Shown: positions 18,312-27,693, numbered from the stretch's first letter. The stretch: 64,000 nt of DNA from Palsa-504 sp963739615 (GCA_963739615.1 CAVUBD010000034.1:1-64000), one strand, 5' to 3'. Notes: generated from the letters alone by a model not told the origin. Numbers and translations: made by a program.

Positions 18312-21300
18312 TTACGGTCTGCCGGGCTGGACTACGATGCGCCGGCGTGACCATGCGCTGGGGACGGGCAGGTTGGTGTTGACGATGAGGACTCCGACCA
18401 GGGACGGGTAGCGCGGGTTGTGGAGGCCGTGCAGGCGCGGCCGCAGCCAGTCGATGTAGTTGTCGATGACACCGGGAGGGGCTTCCTTGCGTCCGTGGTC
18501 GAAGACGACGAGGACCGAGAGCTGGCTTCCGCGCCCCACCCCGTACTGGGTCGGCTGGCCGAGGTAGCGGGTGCAGTGGTCGACGGTGACGGGGGCGCCG
18601 CGGGACACCTTGAGCTCGGCGATGACGTCGTCGTGCAGGAGGTCATCGAAGCCCCCGGCCACGGCGTCACGGCGGGTCAGACGGCCCTCCAGTTCGGGGT
18701 CAGCGCGCAGCAGCCGTTCCAGCTCGTTGTGGAACTCGGCCTCCGATACCCGGGAGCCTCGCATGAAAGTTTTCTCGAACATGATGACCTGGGCTGCCCG
18801 GACGCAGGCGGCGAAGAAGCGGCAGAACGCCCTCGCGTCCTCAGTGTCGAACTCTGGCGCGTCGAGGGTGCCGAACATGGCCAGGAGGCGGGCATCGGTC
18901 TGCTCGTGCTCGGTGAGCGTGTCGCGGCTTGGATCGAACGGGCGCAGCCGGAGCCGCTGGCACCCGGCGACCTCGATCACCTGCTCGCGTCCGTCTCCGG
19001 TGAGCCGCACCTGGATAGGGCAGTCCAGCGCGGGGGCGAGAACTGGCTGCTCGACCCCGCAGTGCAACGGCCCCTCACCGGTGAGCGTGACGCCGAACTC
19101 GTCAGCGGTGCCGTCGCTGAGGGAGAACTCGTACCGGGGAAGGGCAAGTGCGTGCTGGTCCAGCATGGTGAGCGGTTCGACGACGCATCGCTGCGCCCAC
19201 TCCGGGACCGCGGCCAGGCGGACGGTCATCCCGAGGTGATACAGCTCCCTGGGCCTGACGACCAGGATGTCGGTCACCGGCACGCCGCGCATGGTCGCGA
19301 CGCAGACCGCCCGTGGGGGTTCCTCCGGCACGGGCTCCGGCCGCAGGGGGCTGAACAGTTCAGGCAGGAGGCTGGTACCGACGAGCGAGACCGGCGGCGG
19401 AGTCCGGGTGAGCCGCTGCCATGCCGCCTGCGCCGAAGCAGGGTCGGCCACCACCTCCTCTACCTCGGCGAGGAACGCTCCGAGGCCGGCGGGGACCGTG
19501 CCGCCCTCAGCGGTGCTCAGTTCGGCACGCAGTACCTGTGCCTGCCGTCTGGCCGCCTGCAGCAAGCCCGATGCCTCGCTGCTGACGGCCCGGACGGCGG
19601 CGTCATAGCTGAGCAGCAGCGCCGCGATCTGCCAGGCGCGCGCGACCCATGTGCGCTGTGCCCCCGGGGCGTGAGCCGATGGGGTGCCCAGGAGCAGCCG
19701 GGCGGCCCGGTCCAGCTCGTCGGCCGCCGCAGCCGGGTCGGGCACAGCCGCCGCGAGCAGCACCGCTGGGGCGGCTGCCAGCGCCAGCAGGCCATTGAGG
19801 GTAGCGCGCAGCTGGCCGTCCGGCACGCCATCGGAGAAGGATGCTTCGAGATCAGCGGCCGCGGACGTAACGGCGTCGGCGAGGGCAATCAGGTCAGCGG
19901 CGGCCGGCTGCCGCTCGGCGAGAGCCTGGGCCAGCTCGGCGCCACGAGCGATCAGGCCGGCAAGGCGCCTGCCGGGGGCGCCTTCCTCACCGGGAGGCTG
20001 GCTGCTTTCCACGCCACGGGCCACGGTGACCGCGTCAGCCCAGCGGCCCGCCGACTGGAGGAGCTCGACAGGTTCCAGGGCACGCCACGTGTGTGCCGGG
20101 CCGTGGACGGTGCTGAGCGGCTCGATCTCGCTGAACGGCACGCCGGTCAGCAGATCGGGCCGGTCCATGAGCTCCTGCAGCAGGGGCTCATGGCGCTGGT
20201 TATAGTAGTCGGCCAGTTCGGGAGCCGCGGCGGTGGCGAGCGCCGTCGTTACCCAGGCCGGGTGGATGCGAAGCTCGTCCGGCCACCAGGCCTTGAGCAG
20301 CCGCTGACGGTCGTGCGGCCGGCACTTGCCGGCATAGGCCAGCGCGATGCTGAACCAGCCGGAAGTCGTCGCCGGGTCGTCGAGCTCCTGGGCGAGGTCC
20401 CGCAGTGCCCAGATCGCCAGATCCAGGATGTCGGGATCGGGCTTGTCGGCGTAGGTAGTCACCCAGCCGAAGACGATCGGCAGCAGCGTAGGTGCCAGCT
20501 CGGCCGGCAGGGACAAACGCGGCAGCCGGTCCAGCATCTTGCGGTGGACGATGACGTAGGGGTCCCGGAGCAGCGGGACCGACAGCTCCGCTAGTTCGGC
20601 GGGCAGCGAGTCGGCGACAGCGGCGCACGCGGCCCACAGGTCGATGCCGGCGCTGCGCACCAGCTGATGGGCGTCGAGTAGCGCGGTATAGGTAAACGGC
20701 AGAACGTCTCGTAGCGTCCCCGGTGAGACCGCCTTCTGCAGGATTTGCAGCATGCCGAGCCGGACGGCCCGGTCATGGGGCTCATCGCCGGTCTCGGCAG
20801 AGAACAGGTCCCGCACGGCGCCGAACACGGCCGCGGGGCTGACCGAAGCGCAGCGTCCCACGGTCTCGGCCAGGCGGCGCTGCCGGGCGGTGCGGCGCAT
20901 GCGCAGCGACTCGCGGTCCAGCGCGGCCAGCATCGCAGGCGCACCCGTCCCCGGGGCAGCGGGGACCTGGGTGTCCTGGTCCGGGGCGCACAGTGCGAGG
21001 ATCGCGCCGAGCATCCCGTCGAAGTGGGCTGCCACGGCCTCGGGGATTTCCCGGGCCAGGCTGGTCAGGTGCTCGGCGGCGTGATCGGCCGCCTCCTCGC
21101 CCCAGTCCCCGCCGGACCGCCGGACGACGAAGCTGACAGCCTCCGACGTCGCGGCCGCGGACGCGTCCCACGGGTCCCGGAACCTCTGCAGGGACCACGG
21201 GATCCGGGAAAGCTCGGCGCGTGCTTCCTCGCTGGCCTTTGCCGCTTCCGCCTCGACTATCCGGCGGGTCAGCTCCGGTTCGCCGCGCCACGCCTCGGCC

Positions 21301-22394
21301 AGCGCGCGCAGCGCCGCTGACGCCGGATGGGGGTAGCCGGCATAGCCGTTGTCCTCGCCGCGCACGCTCGCGGCCAGCGGGCGCCCTAGGGCAACGACCC
21401 GGGTGGCGTCCTGGGCGAGCAGCACCCGGGCGGCATCAGCGCCGGCCTCCCGGGTCAGGTCGTCATCACTGGCAAGGTGCTCGATAACCCGCGCGGTGAC
21501 GGCAGGCAGGTCAACGTGCGACGCCGCGATCAGGCCCTCCGGAGACGACGGCAGCTCCCACGGGGCGGGTGCCAGGTCAGGATCGTCCTGCCCGGAAGCG
21601 AGCGAGATGAACTGGTCGAGCAGGTCCGGGAGGTCGTCGGGCCGCAGGTCCGGCTCCAGGACGGCCAGCAACTGGCCAGCGTCCAGAGACCGGTAGCGCC
21701 GCAGAACGGCACGTGCGGCCTCAACCGCCTTCCGCGGCGGGCACTGGCCAGACCGGGCAAGCACCCTCAGGGCCTCGAAAGCGGTCGCATCGGTCGCGTC
21801 GGCAGCCAGTTCGAGCAAGCTGTCCACGAGAACAGGGCGGAAAAGTTCCGGCGCGCCCCGGGCGGCATCGAGAACCTGCCGGGCCGCCCTCGTCTCGTCC
21901 TGAGTGAGCGACCCGGTCCGCGGCTCAGCCCGGTCGATACGATCGAGAGCCTCGACGAGATCGCCGACCACATGACCTTCGCCGGCCAGAAGCTGGTGAC
22001 GCCGCTCCCGCCGCCGGTGATGGCGCCGGGTCCTCTCCTCAGCGGCCTTCCGGGCTGCCGCCTTCCGGGCCTCGTCCTCGGCGGCACGCTTCCCCGCGAC
22101 GGTCGCCAGGCTGGGCAGTTCTCCTGTGGGCTCACGGTGCGGGCATCCGATGCAGTTAGCCTGGTAGAAATCGATAGCAAGTTCCAGGGCTTGGTGTCCC
22201 TGGGCCAGGGGCGGCGGGGCGTGCTCGCAGCGTACCTCGACAGGCCCCATCGGCAGGCCGACCATCGATCCGACCCAGCTGTTCCCGTGGACGGCCTCGA
22301 TCCGGGCGTGACGGCAATGGCGCCGCGCCAGCTCGGTGACCTCTGCGGTCGCCCGCCCAAGGCCCAGCGCCTCGTCGAACTCCTGCCTGCGCAT
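18312..22394 (-). CDS. 1360-aa helical-repeat protein with C-terminal PD-(D/E)XK-type nuclease motif
   Basis: A very large intact gene not matching a named family that I recognise. Residues 1-90 hold four cysteines (27, 56, 81, 84; ANCIGCPHRE) with nearby histidines, likely a metal-binding module. A basic, charged coiled-coil stretch follows (about 95-135). Residues 140-800 are alpha-helical repeats rich in Leu/Ala with Asp-Pro turns, resembling HEAT/ARM solenoids (SVPLLRDPYVIVHRKMLDRL). The C-terminal ~180 residues fit a PD-(D/E)XK nuclease: AEFHNELERLLR helix, GGFDDLL (Asp1250/1251), DDVIAELKVSRG (Glu1260, Lys1262) and GQPTQYG. No membrane segment or signal peptide is seen. It stands alone, divergent from the mobile-element remnants at 23 kb. 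A defence nuclease is inferred from architecture and island context. The start lacks a clear ribosome site. Confidence 0.75.
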   Translation of the reverse strand: MRRQEFDEALGLGRATAEVTELARRHCRHARIEAVHGNSWVGSMVGLPMGPVEVRCEHAPPPLAQGHQALELAIDFYQANCIGCPHREPTGELPSLATVAGKRAAEDEARKAAARKAAEERTRRHHRRRERRHQLLAGEGHVVGDLVEALDRIDRAEPRTGSLTQDETRAARQVLDAARGAPELFRPVLVDSLLELAADATDATAFEALRVLARSGQCPPRKAVEAARAVLRRYRSLDAGQLLAVLEPDLRPDDLPDLLDQFISLASGQDDPDLAPAPWELPSSPEGLIAASHVDLPAVTARVIEHLASDDDLTREAGADAARVLLAQDATRVVALGRPLAASVRGEDNGYAGYPHPASAALRALAEAWRGEPELTRRIVEAEAAKASEEARAELSRIPWSLQRFRDPWDASAAATSEAVSFVVRRSGGDWGEEAADHAAEHLTSLAREIPEAVAAHFDGMLGAILALCAPDQDTQVPAAPGTGAPAMLAALDRESLRMRRTARQRRLAETVGRCASVSPAAVFGAVRDLFSAETGDEPHDRAVRLGMLQILQKAVSPGTLRDVLPFTYTALLDAHQLVRSAGIDLWAACAAVADSLPAELAELSVPLLRDPYVIVHRKMLDRLPRLSLPAELAPTLLPIVFGWVTTYADKPDPDILDLAIWALRDLAQELDDPATTSGWFSIALAYAGKCRPHDRQRLLKAWWPDELRIHPAWVTTALATAAAPELADYYNQRHEPLLQELMDRPDLLTGVPFSEIEPLSTVHGPAHTWRALEPVELLQSAGRWADAVTVARGVESSQPPGEEGAPGRRLAGLIARGAELAQALAERQPAAADLIALADAVTSAAADLEASFSDGVPDGQLRATLNGLLALAAAPAVLLAAAVPDPAAAADELDRAARLLLGTPSAHAPGAQRTWVARAWQIAALLLSYDAAVRAVSSEASGLLQAARRQAQVLRAELSTAEGGTVPAGLGAFLAEVEEVVADPASAQAAWQRLTRTPPPVSLVGTSLLPELFSPLRPEPVPEEPPRAVCVATMRGVPVTDILVVRPRELYHLGMTVRLAAVPEWAQRCVVEPLTMLDQHALALPRYEFSLSDGTADEFGVTLTGEGPLHCGVEQPVLAPALDCPIQVRLTGDGREQVIEVAGCQRLRLRPFDPSRDTLTEHEQTDARLLAMFGTLDAPEFDTEDARAFCRFFAACVRAAQVIMFEKTFMRGSRVSEAEFHNELERLLRADPELEGRLTRRDAVAGGFDDLLHDDVIAELKVSRGAPVTVDHCTRYLGQPTQYGVGRGSQLSVLVVFDHGRKEAPPGVIDNYIDWLRPRLHGLHNPRYPSLVGVLIVNTNLPVPSAWSRRRIVVQPGRP

Positions 22395-22667
22395 CCGACC
22401 AGTACACCAGACGCCGACGACAAGAACGCCCGGTAAACGGCGAGCTGGGTCGGGCAGCCCAACCCAACTGGTGTTTCGCTCGAACGGGTGGCGGTAACTG
22501 CGGCTCCGGTGGCTGGACCTGGCAGGCAGTCAAGGCGCTAACGTGAGCGCCGATAAGCATAATTCGCACCGCTATCGCCCTGGCCTGCCGGCGGCGACGC
22601 CCACCCTGAGGCGGTAAGCCAAGCATCGGCCGACCTTCCGCACGCCCGGCACTCGCGCAGCCGGGTC

Positions 22668-22817
22668 ACTCAGGAGCCGATCTTTCAGGCGGGCGCTCGC
22701 CTGCTTGAGGAAGGCGGCGCCGAAGCCATTACGGTTGCCGCCGTCGCCGCCCGCGCGGGCGTGTCCGTAGGCAGTGTGTATCGATACTTGCCAGGGCCGG
22801 GGGATATAATTGGCTGA
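22668..22817 (+). pseudogene. TetR-family DNA-binding domain remnant
   Basis: About 49 codons in one frame read TQEPIFQAGARLLEEGGAEA, then ITVAAVAARAGVSVGSVYRY, the complete TetR helix-turn-helix, ending in a TGA at 22815-22817 just after the HTH. The ~140-residue ligand-binding part is absent and no start codon with a ribosome site precedes it, so it is a truncated gene. The remaining sequence from 22395 to 23085 holds nothing else that I can support. Confidence 0.7.
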
Positions 22818-23085
22818 TCTGTCTGTCCAGACGCATGTGTCGGCCCCCGACCGGCGCCTAGCAAATATTCGGCGCGCGCTCTTCCTGTCCGTGACATCCG
22901 GCGCGGTCACCCACCGTGGCGATAGCCGACGAGGCGCGGAGTCACGGCAGCGGTTCTTACAAGTCGATGCTCCCGATCCTGTCGCTGGCGGGCAGGACAG
23001 CACCGCGGTGGCGTGCTCAGCGGAAACCCCGCCGGCGTTATTCGCCGGCAGGGTCTCTCACCTACTATGCCGGCCCCGCACAGCG

Positions 23086-23964
23086 CTAGGCCGGTGCTGG
23101 GCTCTGGCGGGCCTCGGCCATCCGGTTACGTGCCCAACGCCTGGAGGTCTTGCCGAACTGTCCAGCCAGCTTGCGCTCGGACAGCGGTCTGCCCGCCTGT
23201 ACGCTGGCACGGTAGGCGGCCACCGCGGCGGTGTTGATGTCGCCGTCCCGGTTGGTAGTAATCAACAGCCCTGGGGAGCCGGGGGCCTGGTCCGCTTGGT
23301 CCGCCGCGTTCCAGCCCGGTCCGCTTACCCGGCCCGTGCCCGCCATCCCGGACATGGGAAGCGGGCCGTCCGCACCGCCGGGCGTGAGACCAGTATCCTG
23401 CCTGATCAGGTTCCCCGGTCCGGCATCAAGCCCCTGAGCAGCAGCGAGCCGGAGGCTGGTACCGTAGTGGTCCGCCTGCGGCCCGCCATGCTCCGCAGCT
23501 GGCCCGCGGCCCAGGTCACCCGCCGCTGCGGTCCGGATGATCCAGATCAGCAGCTCATAGCTGCCCACCAGGCTGACCGCTGGCCAGGCCGCGATGACCG
23601 CGCCGACTGGTCCGTGGGACCAGCCCTGGGCCATGTTGGCGGCCAGCGTCGCGACGATGCCGAGCGCGAGCAGCCAGCGGGCCAGCGTGGGGACCGGGAG
23701 CCGGTGCCACGCCGCATAGAGGTTCACCATCGAGCTGGCGTAGACGAGCCCGTCGATCGTGGCCGGCTCCAGCCGGGCGGTGACGCCGGTCTCGCCGTGT
23801 GCGCAGACGACGGCGTAGGCGTGCCAGTACGAGACGTACGCCGCGACCCCGGCCACGGCCAGGACGGCGATCGCAGTGGACACCCGGATCGCCCGGTCCA
23901 CACCTGCGGTCGCGGCAGGCTCATAGCCGGTGCCCGTGTCCCGGGCGAGCGTGAGAGCGGTCAC
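23086..23964 (-). CDS. DUF2637 (Spd-like) membrane protein, copy 1
   Basis: 292-aa protein with a DUF2637 core: four predicted membrane segments beginning VSTAIAVLAVAGVAAYVSYW, then VYASSMVNLYAAW, LARWLLALGIVATLAANMAQ and AVIAAWPAVSLVGSYELLIW. DUF2637 proteins occur in actinomycete plasmids and integrative conjugative elements and are related to SpdB-type spread proteins. The C-terminus (LSERKLAGQFGKTSRRWARN) looks like a helix-turn-helix. The GTG start at 23964 overlaps the upstream stop by 4 bp (GTGA), so the two genes are translationally coupled. A paralogue with the same order of domains lies at 27552-28478 on the other strand. Confidence 0.85.
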   Translation of the reverse strand: MTALTLARDTGTGYEPAATAGVDRAIRVSTAIAVLAVAGVAAYVSYWHAYAVVCAHGETGVTARLEPATIDGLVYASSMVNLYAAWHRLPVPTLARWLLALGIVATLAANMAQGWSHGPVGAVIAAWPAVSLVGSYELLIWIIRTAAAGDLGRGPAAEHGGPQADHYGTSLRLAAAQGLDAGPGNLIRQDTGLTPGGADGPLPMSGMAGTGRVSGPGWNAADQADQAPGSPGLLITTNRDGDINTAAVAAYRASVQAGRPLSERKLAGQFGKTSRRWARNRMAEARQSPAPA

Positions 23965-24437
23965 CGTCCTGCCTCCGCTTCCTGCCTGTGCCGCGCGGTG
24001 ACCAGCCAGGCGCCGCCGGAGCCGGACGGCTCGGCCGCGTACCCGAAGGCGCGCAGGATGCCGCCGATGGCTGCGTTCATGGCCTGCTGGGTGCCGGTGC
24101 AGGTGCCGAACCTTCCCCAGTCCAGCAGCAGCAGGCTGTGCGTGGTCCACGACACGGCGACCCCGCCCCGGCCGTCAGCCGGCCCTGCCGGGACCGGCAG
24201 CAGGCACACCCCGCCGAGCCGGCAGAGCGGGCCATGCGGCGCGCAGCGGTGCACGGTCAGGCCCGCCTCGGTCATCGAGCGGGCGATATCGCGGGTGAGC
24301 GGTGCGAGCGGGTCACGGTCCGCGAGGCGGTACCCGTAAGCGCTGACCAGCCCGGACGCTGCGTGCGCGAGTTCTGCGGCCTCGGCCACCGCGCGCAGCG
24401 GCCCGAGGTCGGGCTGATGGAAATCAGTGTCAGGCAT
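23961..24437 (-). CDS. Small soluble protein of the integrative element, function unknown
   Basis: 158 aa, no recognised family. The ATG at 24437 is chosen because GGGAGGAA lies at normal spacing upstream; longer in-frame readings include sequence belonging to the gap after the integrase. It contains one Cys pair region (HRCAPHGPLCRLGGVC) and a C-terminal segment AMNAAIGGILRAFGYAAEPS. Its stop overlaps the start of the DUF2637 gene, so the pair form an operon downstream of the integrase, and it is probably an accessory gene of the same element. Confidence 0.65.
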   Translation of the reverse strand: MPDTDFHQPDLGPLRAVAEAAELAHAASGLVSAYGYRLADRDPLAPLTRDIARSMTEAGLTVHRCAPHGPLCRLGGVCLLPVPAGPADGRGGVAVSWTTHSLLLLDWGRFGTCTGTQQAMNAAIGGILRAFGYAAEPSGSGGAWLVTARHRQEAEAGR

Positions 24438-24526
24438 GCTGTTCCTCCCAGGAGGGCGAGGAGGAACCGGGCAGGTCACGGCCCTGCGTGAACCATGCCC
24501 CGGCCCCTCATCGCGGCCGGGCATGG

Positions 24527-25879
24527 TTACTCGGTGGCCGTTCGTGCGCGGTCAAGGACGCCGGCGGTGGAGCCGACGTACATGTCGAGCGTGATGCGGT
24601 AGTTGGCGTGCCCGGCCATGCGGGATACGTCGGTGGGGTCGAGCTTCCAGGTGAACAGGGCGGTGGTGCAGAACACGTGCCGCAGGCTGTGCCAGGTCCA
24701 CCGGCCGCCGCCCTCGGCGTCGCGCCACCCGATTGCGAGGTAGGCGCGCTGGAGGACGTTGCGGTTGAAGTTGGAGGACCGCCAGTGCTTGCCCGTCGGC
24801 GAGGGGAAGATCAGCCCGAGCGGGTTGACGCCGGCGGCCTGCTCGGCACGGGCCTGCTCGATCCGGGCGGCGAGCCGCTCGGCGAGCGGGTAGCCGGCGG
24901 GCGTGCGGCAGGGGTAAATCGTCCTGCGGAACTTGCGGTTCTTCGGCGCTTCTACATAGAGGTGCCCAGCGACCTCGACCACCTTGCGGTCCACCGTGAT
25001 CACCCTGGCTGCCTGGTCGACCTGCGGGATGGTGAGCGCGGTCAGTTCGCCCCACCGCAGCCCGCTGTAAGCCGCGGTATTGGCCATCAGCTCGTCCCGC
25101 TCGCCGTGCCGCCCTGCGGCCAGCGCCTGGCCGAGCTTGCCGATGTCGCCGCCGGCGGGGATCTCGGCGGGGTCGACCCACAGCGCTGATTCCCCGGCTG
25201 TGCTCACCCGGGGCGCGGGCAGCGGGCGGTCACCGGCCTGCCAGTGCACCCTGGCGAGCCGCGGGTTGGCCAGGAACCCGCCGTCGAGGCCGGCGCTGAC
25301 CAGGGCCGAGATCATGCCCTGGACCCGCGCGCCTTCCCCCGGCGTGGGGGCGGCGTTGACGATCCTCTGCGTGTGCTCGGTCTTGATGTCCTGGCAGGTG
25401 ACCGCGTCGATGACCGGGGCGGCGAACCGCTCGCACAGCCGCCGCTGGGTGTGGGCGTGCTTGCGGGACCACCGCTCGTCGACGGGGAGCCGGTCAGGGT
25501 CCAGGTAATGGGCGATCAGGTCCGCGCCGGGCCGCTTCATGTCCGGCGCGTCGGCTTCCAGCCGTTCGGTGACCTTCTCCAGCCTGGCGGCCAGCTTCTC
25601 CTCGCTTGCCGCCTCGCACTGCTGCCGCTCGCCCTCCTCGTACCAGACCGCGCGCCAGCGGCCGTGTTCCTCGCGGGCCGGGTACACGGTGATGCCGTAC
25701 TCCAGCTCGATGACCTCGCCGCCGCCCCGGGTGGCCGCGCGCCCGGCCCCGCTCGCGCGGACCCGGCCCGGCGCCGGGCGGCCGACCTTCGCCCGCCCGG
25801 CGGGCCGTCCGGCCTTGCCGCGGGCCGGTTGTGGGGATTTTGTGGGGATCTTGAAGACCGCGGGCGCTGCGTGCGCCAT
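24527..25879 (-). CDS. Site-specific tyrosine recombinase (integrase)
   Basis: 450-aa integrase of the actinomycete integrative-element type. An unusual ~60-residue basic, Pro/Ala-rich N-terminus precedes an AP2-like arm-binding region (VYPAREEHGRWRAVWYEEGE), a core-binding SAM-like domain (about 130-220) and the catalytic domain with Arg in AYSGLRWGELTAL, HSLRHVFCTTA (H-x-x-R), GHANYR (His) and the nucleophile Tyr in TLDMYVGSTAGV. All catalytic residues are present. The gene starts about 60 bp from a tRNA-Asn 3' half (25940-25985), the expected attachment site. With the two genes at 23-24.4 kb it forms the remnant of an integrative element lacking visible replication and transfer genes. Confidence 0.92.
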   Translation of the reverse strand: MAHAAPAVFKIPTKSPQPARGKAGRPAGRAKVGRPAPGRVRASGAGRAATRGGGEVIELEYGITVYPAREEHGRWRAVWYEEGERQQCEAASEEKLAARLEKVTERLEADAPDMKRPGADLIAHYLDPDRLPVDERWSRKHAHTQRRLCERFAAPVIDAVTCQDIKTEHTQRIVNAAPTPGEGARVQGMISALVSAGLDGGFLANPRLARVHWQAGDRPLPAPRVSTAGESALWVDPAEIPAGGDIGKLGQALAAGRHGERDELMANTAAYSGLRWGELTALTIPQVDQAARVITVDRKVVEVAGHLYVEAPKNRKFRRTIYPCRTPAGYPLAERLAARIEQARAEQAAGVNPLGLIFPSPTGKHWRSSNFNRNVLQRAYLAIGWRDAEGGGRWTWHSLRHVFCTTALFTWKLDPTDVSRMAGHANYRITLDMYVGSTAGVLDRARTATE

Positions 25880-25939
25880 GGGGGTTCCCTCGCTTCCTGC
25901 GTTTCCGCAGGCAGGAGGGCTGACGCTAGCAGCTTCTCG

Positions 25940-25985
25940 TGGCTCCCGCGATAGGACTCGAACCTATAACCTGCCGGTTAACAGA
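25940..25985 (-). repeat. tRNA-Asn 3' half, attachment-site scar
   Basis: On the minus strand this reads as the 3' half of tRNA-Asn: anticodon GTT within ctgttaac, variable loop, T-arm with ggttcgagtcc, and acceptor end with CCA. The 5' half is absent, as expected where an integrative element recreated only the 3' part of its target tRNA. It lies directly upstream of the integrase. A second copy of this core was not found in the window. Confidence 0.75.
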
Positions 25986-26685
25986 AGGTCTGTCATAGCC
26001 GGGGATCGCGGATGCCTGAGATGTTGTCAGCCCGTTTGACCTGCATGAGGGCTTCCATGGGCTAACACGGTTATTCTAGCAAACGTGCCGTCGGGTGCCG
26101 GGCAGTACCGTTTTGTCCGTGTTATTCGCGTGTTGATCTTTCCCGGAGCCCCGAGTTGTGTTGGTTTTGTGTTGCCCGCAAAACGGCAGGTCACCCCCCG
26201 CTCCCGGGGCACCGATCCTGAACCTGCCGTGCCCGCGTGGGCTCACTGCACCGTTGGCGTCGGCCCCGCCCTGCTGTCCCCCGGCAGCGCGCCGGTCCGG
26301 TGGCTGCTGATGGACGGCTACGTATACGACATCCGCGACGACCAGGACCACCCGCCCTGGCAGGAAGGCCGCTCCCTCCGGCGCTGTTGCAGCCTTCTCC
26401 GCAGCTTCAAGGCCCTGCACCGGCTGCGAGCGGCAACGCCGACCCGCCGAGCCCGAGCTGCCACGGGCCAGACACGCCGCGCCGACGTCCAGTGCGGGAC
26501 GGGCGCGGAGATCGGCGGCGCGGGGCAGGATCACAGGCCAGGCCGACTATGCCAAGCCCGCCTCGCTGCGGCCAGCATGCAGTGCCGGATGACGGCGCCT
26601 GATGCTTAACAAGACGTCTTCAGACGGCATGCCACGTCCGTGTACGTCCCGCGGCGGCTGTCTAGCCTTGGCCAGCCTTGGCCGC
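25986..26685. other. Gap between attachment scar and HD-domain gene
   Basis: No gene is firmly supported. One plus-strand stretch (about 26250-26400) reads smoothly (SAPVRWLLMDGYVYDIRDDQ) and could belong to a small hypothetical protein or a degraded gene, but no start, ribosome site or family can be named. Confidence 0.25.
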
Positions 26686-27693
26686 ATGAACGCGCTGGCC
26701 TCATGGGCCGAAGATCTCGCCCAGGCACTTCTGCAGGAGCCCCTCCCCCGTCGCTGGGCGCACGTCCAGGGCGTCGCTGCGCGAGCACGCAGCCTGGCAC
26801 CCGTTCTCGGCGCTGACGCCGATCTCCTGCAAGCCGCCGCGTGGCTGCACGACATCGGTTACGCGCCCGCCCTGTCCCTGACTGGGCTGCACGCGCTCGA
26901 CGGCGCCCGGTATTTGCGCGACGCCCAGCACGCCGACGCCATGCTGTGCCGGCTGGTCGCCCATCACTCGTACGCCATCATTGAAGCCGAGGAACGCGGA
27001 CTCGCCGACGTCCTGGTCCTCGAGTTCGAGCCTGCGCCGTACCTGCTTTCCAGCGTGCTCACCTGCTGCGACATGACGACGAGCCCGGACGGCGAGCTCG
27101 TCCCGGCAGAACAGCGACTCGCCGAGATCCATCACCGTTACGGCCCCGGGCACCTCGTGAGCCGGTCAATCCAGCGCGCCACGCCGATGATCCTCCGCGC
27201 AGTCGAGCAGGTCCATCACAGAGCCGCCCGAACCACAGAGCTCCGCGGACCGGAAGCCGCCGCCAAATACTCGCACGACTTGAAGTTGGACTTGAAGTTA
27301 ACTTGGCCCCGGAATGGCCCCCAAGGCCAGCTAAACGCGTTCGAATTAATTTTTCTGAGCTGGAGTCCTGTTACGGAATCGAACCATAGACCTTCTCCTT
27401 ACCATGGGGTTCCGATCGGCGTCTCAGCCAGGGATTTCGGTGAAAGGCCAGATCAGAGGCTCTGCTTCAGCTCGGTTGGGACAGGTTCAGGGTGGTTCGC
27501 GCCGGATGCGACCTCCCAAATTCCTCCCAGCCGGTCACGGAGGAGGAGCCCATGTCAGGCCCCGGTTACGCCCCGCCCGATCTCTGTTCGATACGCGCTG
27601 CCGCCGAGCAAGAAGAGCTCGCCGAAGCAGTCCGCAGCGGGTTCAGCGCCGACGGCTACCCACCGGGCGATGACGACCCGCCCCCGCCCGTGA
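26686..27693 (+). CDS. HD-domain phosphohydrolase, 3' end disturbed
   Basis: Metal-dependent HD-superfamily phosphohydrolase. Motifs: His in RRWAHVQGVAARA, AAWLHDIGYAP (HD pair, about residues 65-66), LVAHHSY and a later Asp in SSVLTCCDMTT. The substrate is unknown; this subgroup resembles small HDIG-type hydrolases near 200-220 aa. The ATG at 26686 is the start nearest to the first conserved helix. After about residue 205 (KYSHDLKLDLKL) the sequence stops looking like protein: the frame runs through a tRNA-Thr 3' half and overlaps the start of the DUF2637 gene at 27552. The natural 3' end was probably lost when an element integrated at 27361. Confidence 0.75.
   Translation: MNALASWAEDLAQALLQEPLPRRWAHVQGVAARARSLAPVLGADADLLQAAAWLHDIGYAPALSLTGLHALDGARYLRDAQHADAMLCRLVAHHSYAIIEAEERGLADVLVLEFEPAPYLLSSVLTCCDMTTSPDGELVPAEQRLAEIHHRYGPGHLVSRSIQRATPMILRAVEQVHHRAARTTELRGPEAAAKYSHDLKLDLKLTWPRNGPQGQLNAFELIFLSWSPVTESNHRPSPYHGVPIGVSARDFGERPDQRLCFSSVGTGSGWFAPDATSQIPPSRSRRRSPCQAPVTPRPISVRYALPPSKKSSPKQSAAGSAPTATHRAMTTRPRP
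27361..27407 (-). repeat. tRNA-Thr(GGT) 3' half, second attachment-site scar
   Basis: On the minus strand it reads ccatggtaagg (anticodon GGT), then a T-arm tatgg/ccgta around ttcgatt, and an acceptor strand ending in tcca. Only the 3' half of the tRNA is present. It marks the left edge of a second integrative-element remnant carrying the DUF2637 copy at 27552. Confidence 0.65.

Noticed and set aside
18420..20594. 724-aa plus-strand frame opposite the 1360-aa gene
   Set aside because: Low-complexity antisense frame; the minus-strand protein has coherent domains.
23086..24150. Longer 354-aa form of DUF2637 copy 1
   Set aside because: The extra N-terminal residues overlap the upstream gene in another frame and are not conserved; the GTGA overlap start is better.
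25940..27407. Two complete tRNA genes
   Set aside because: Only 3' halves are present; no 5' acceptor or D-arm sequence pairs with them.
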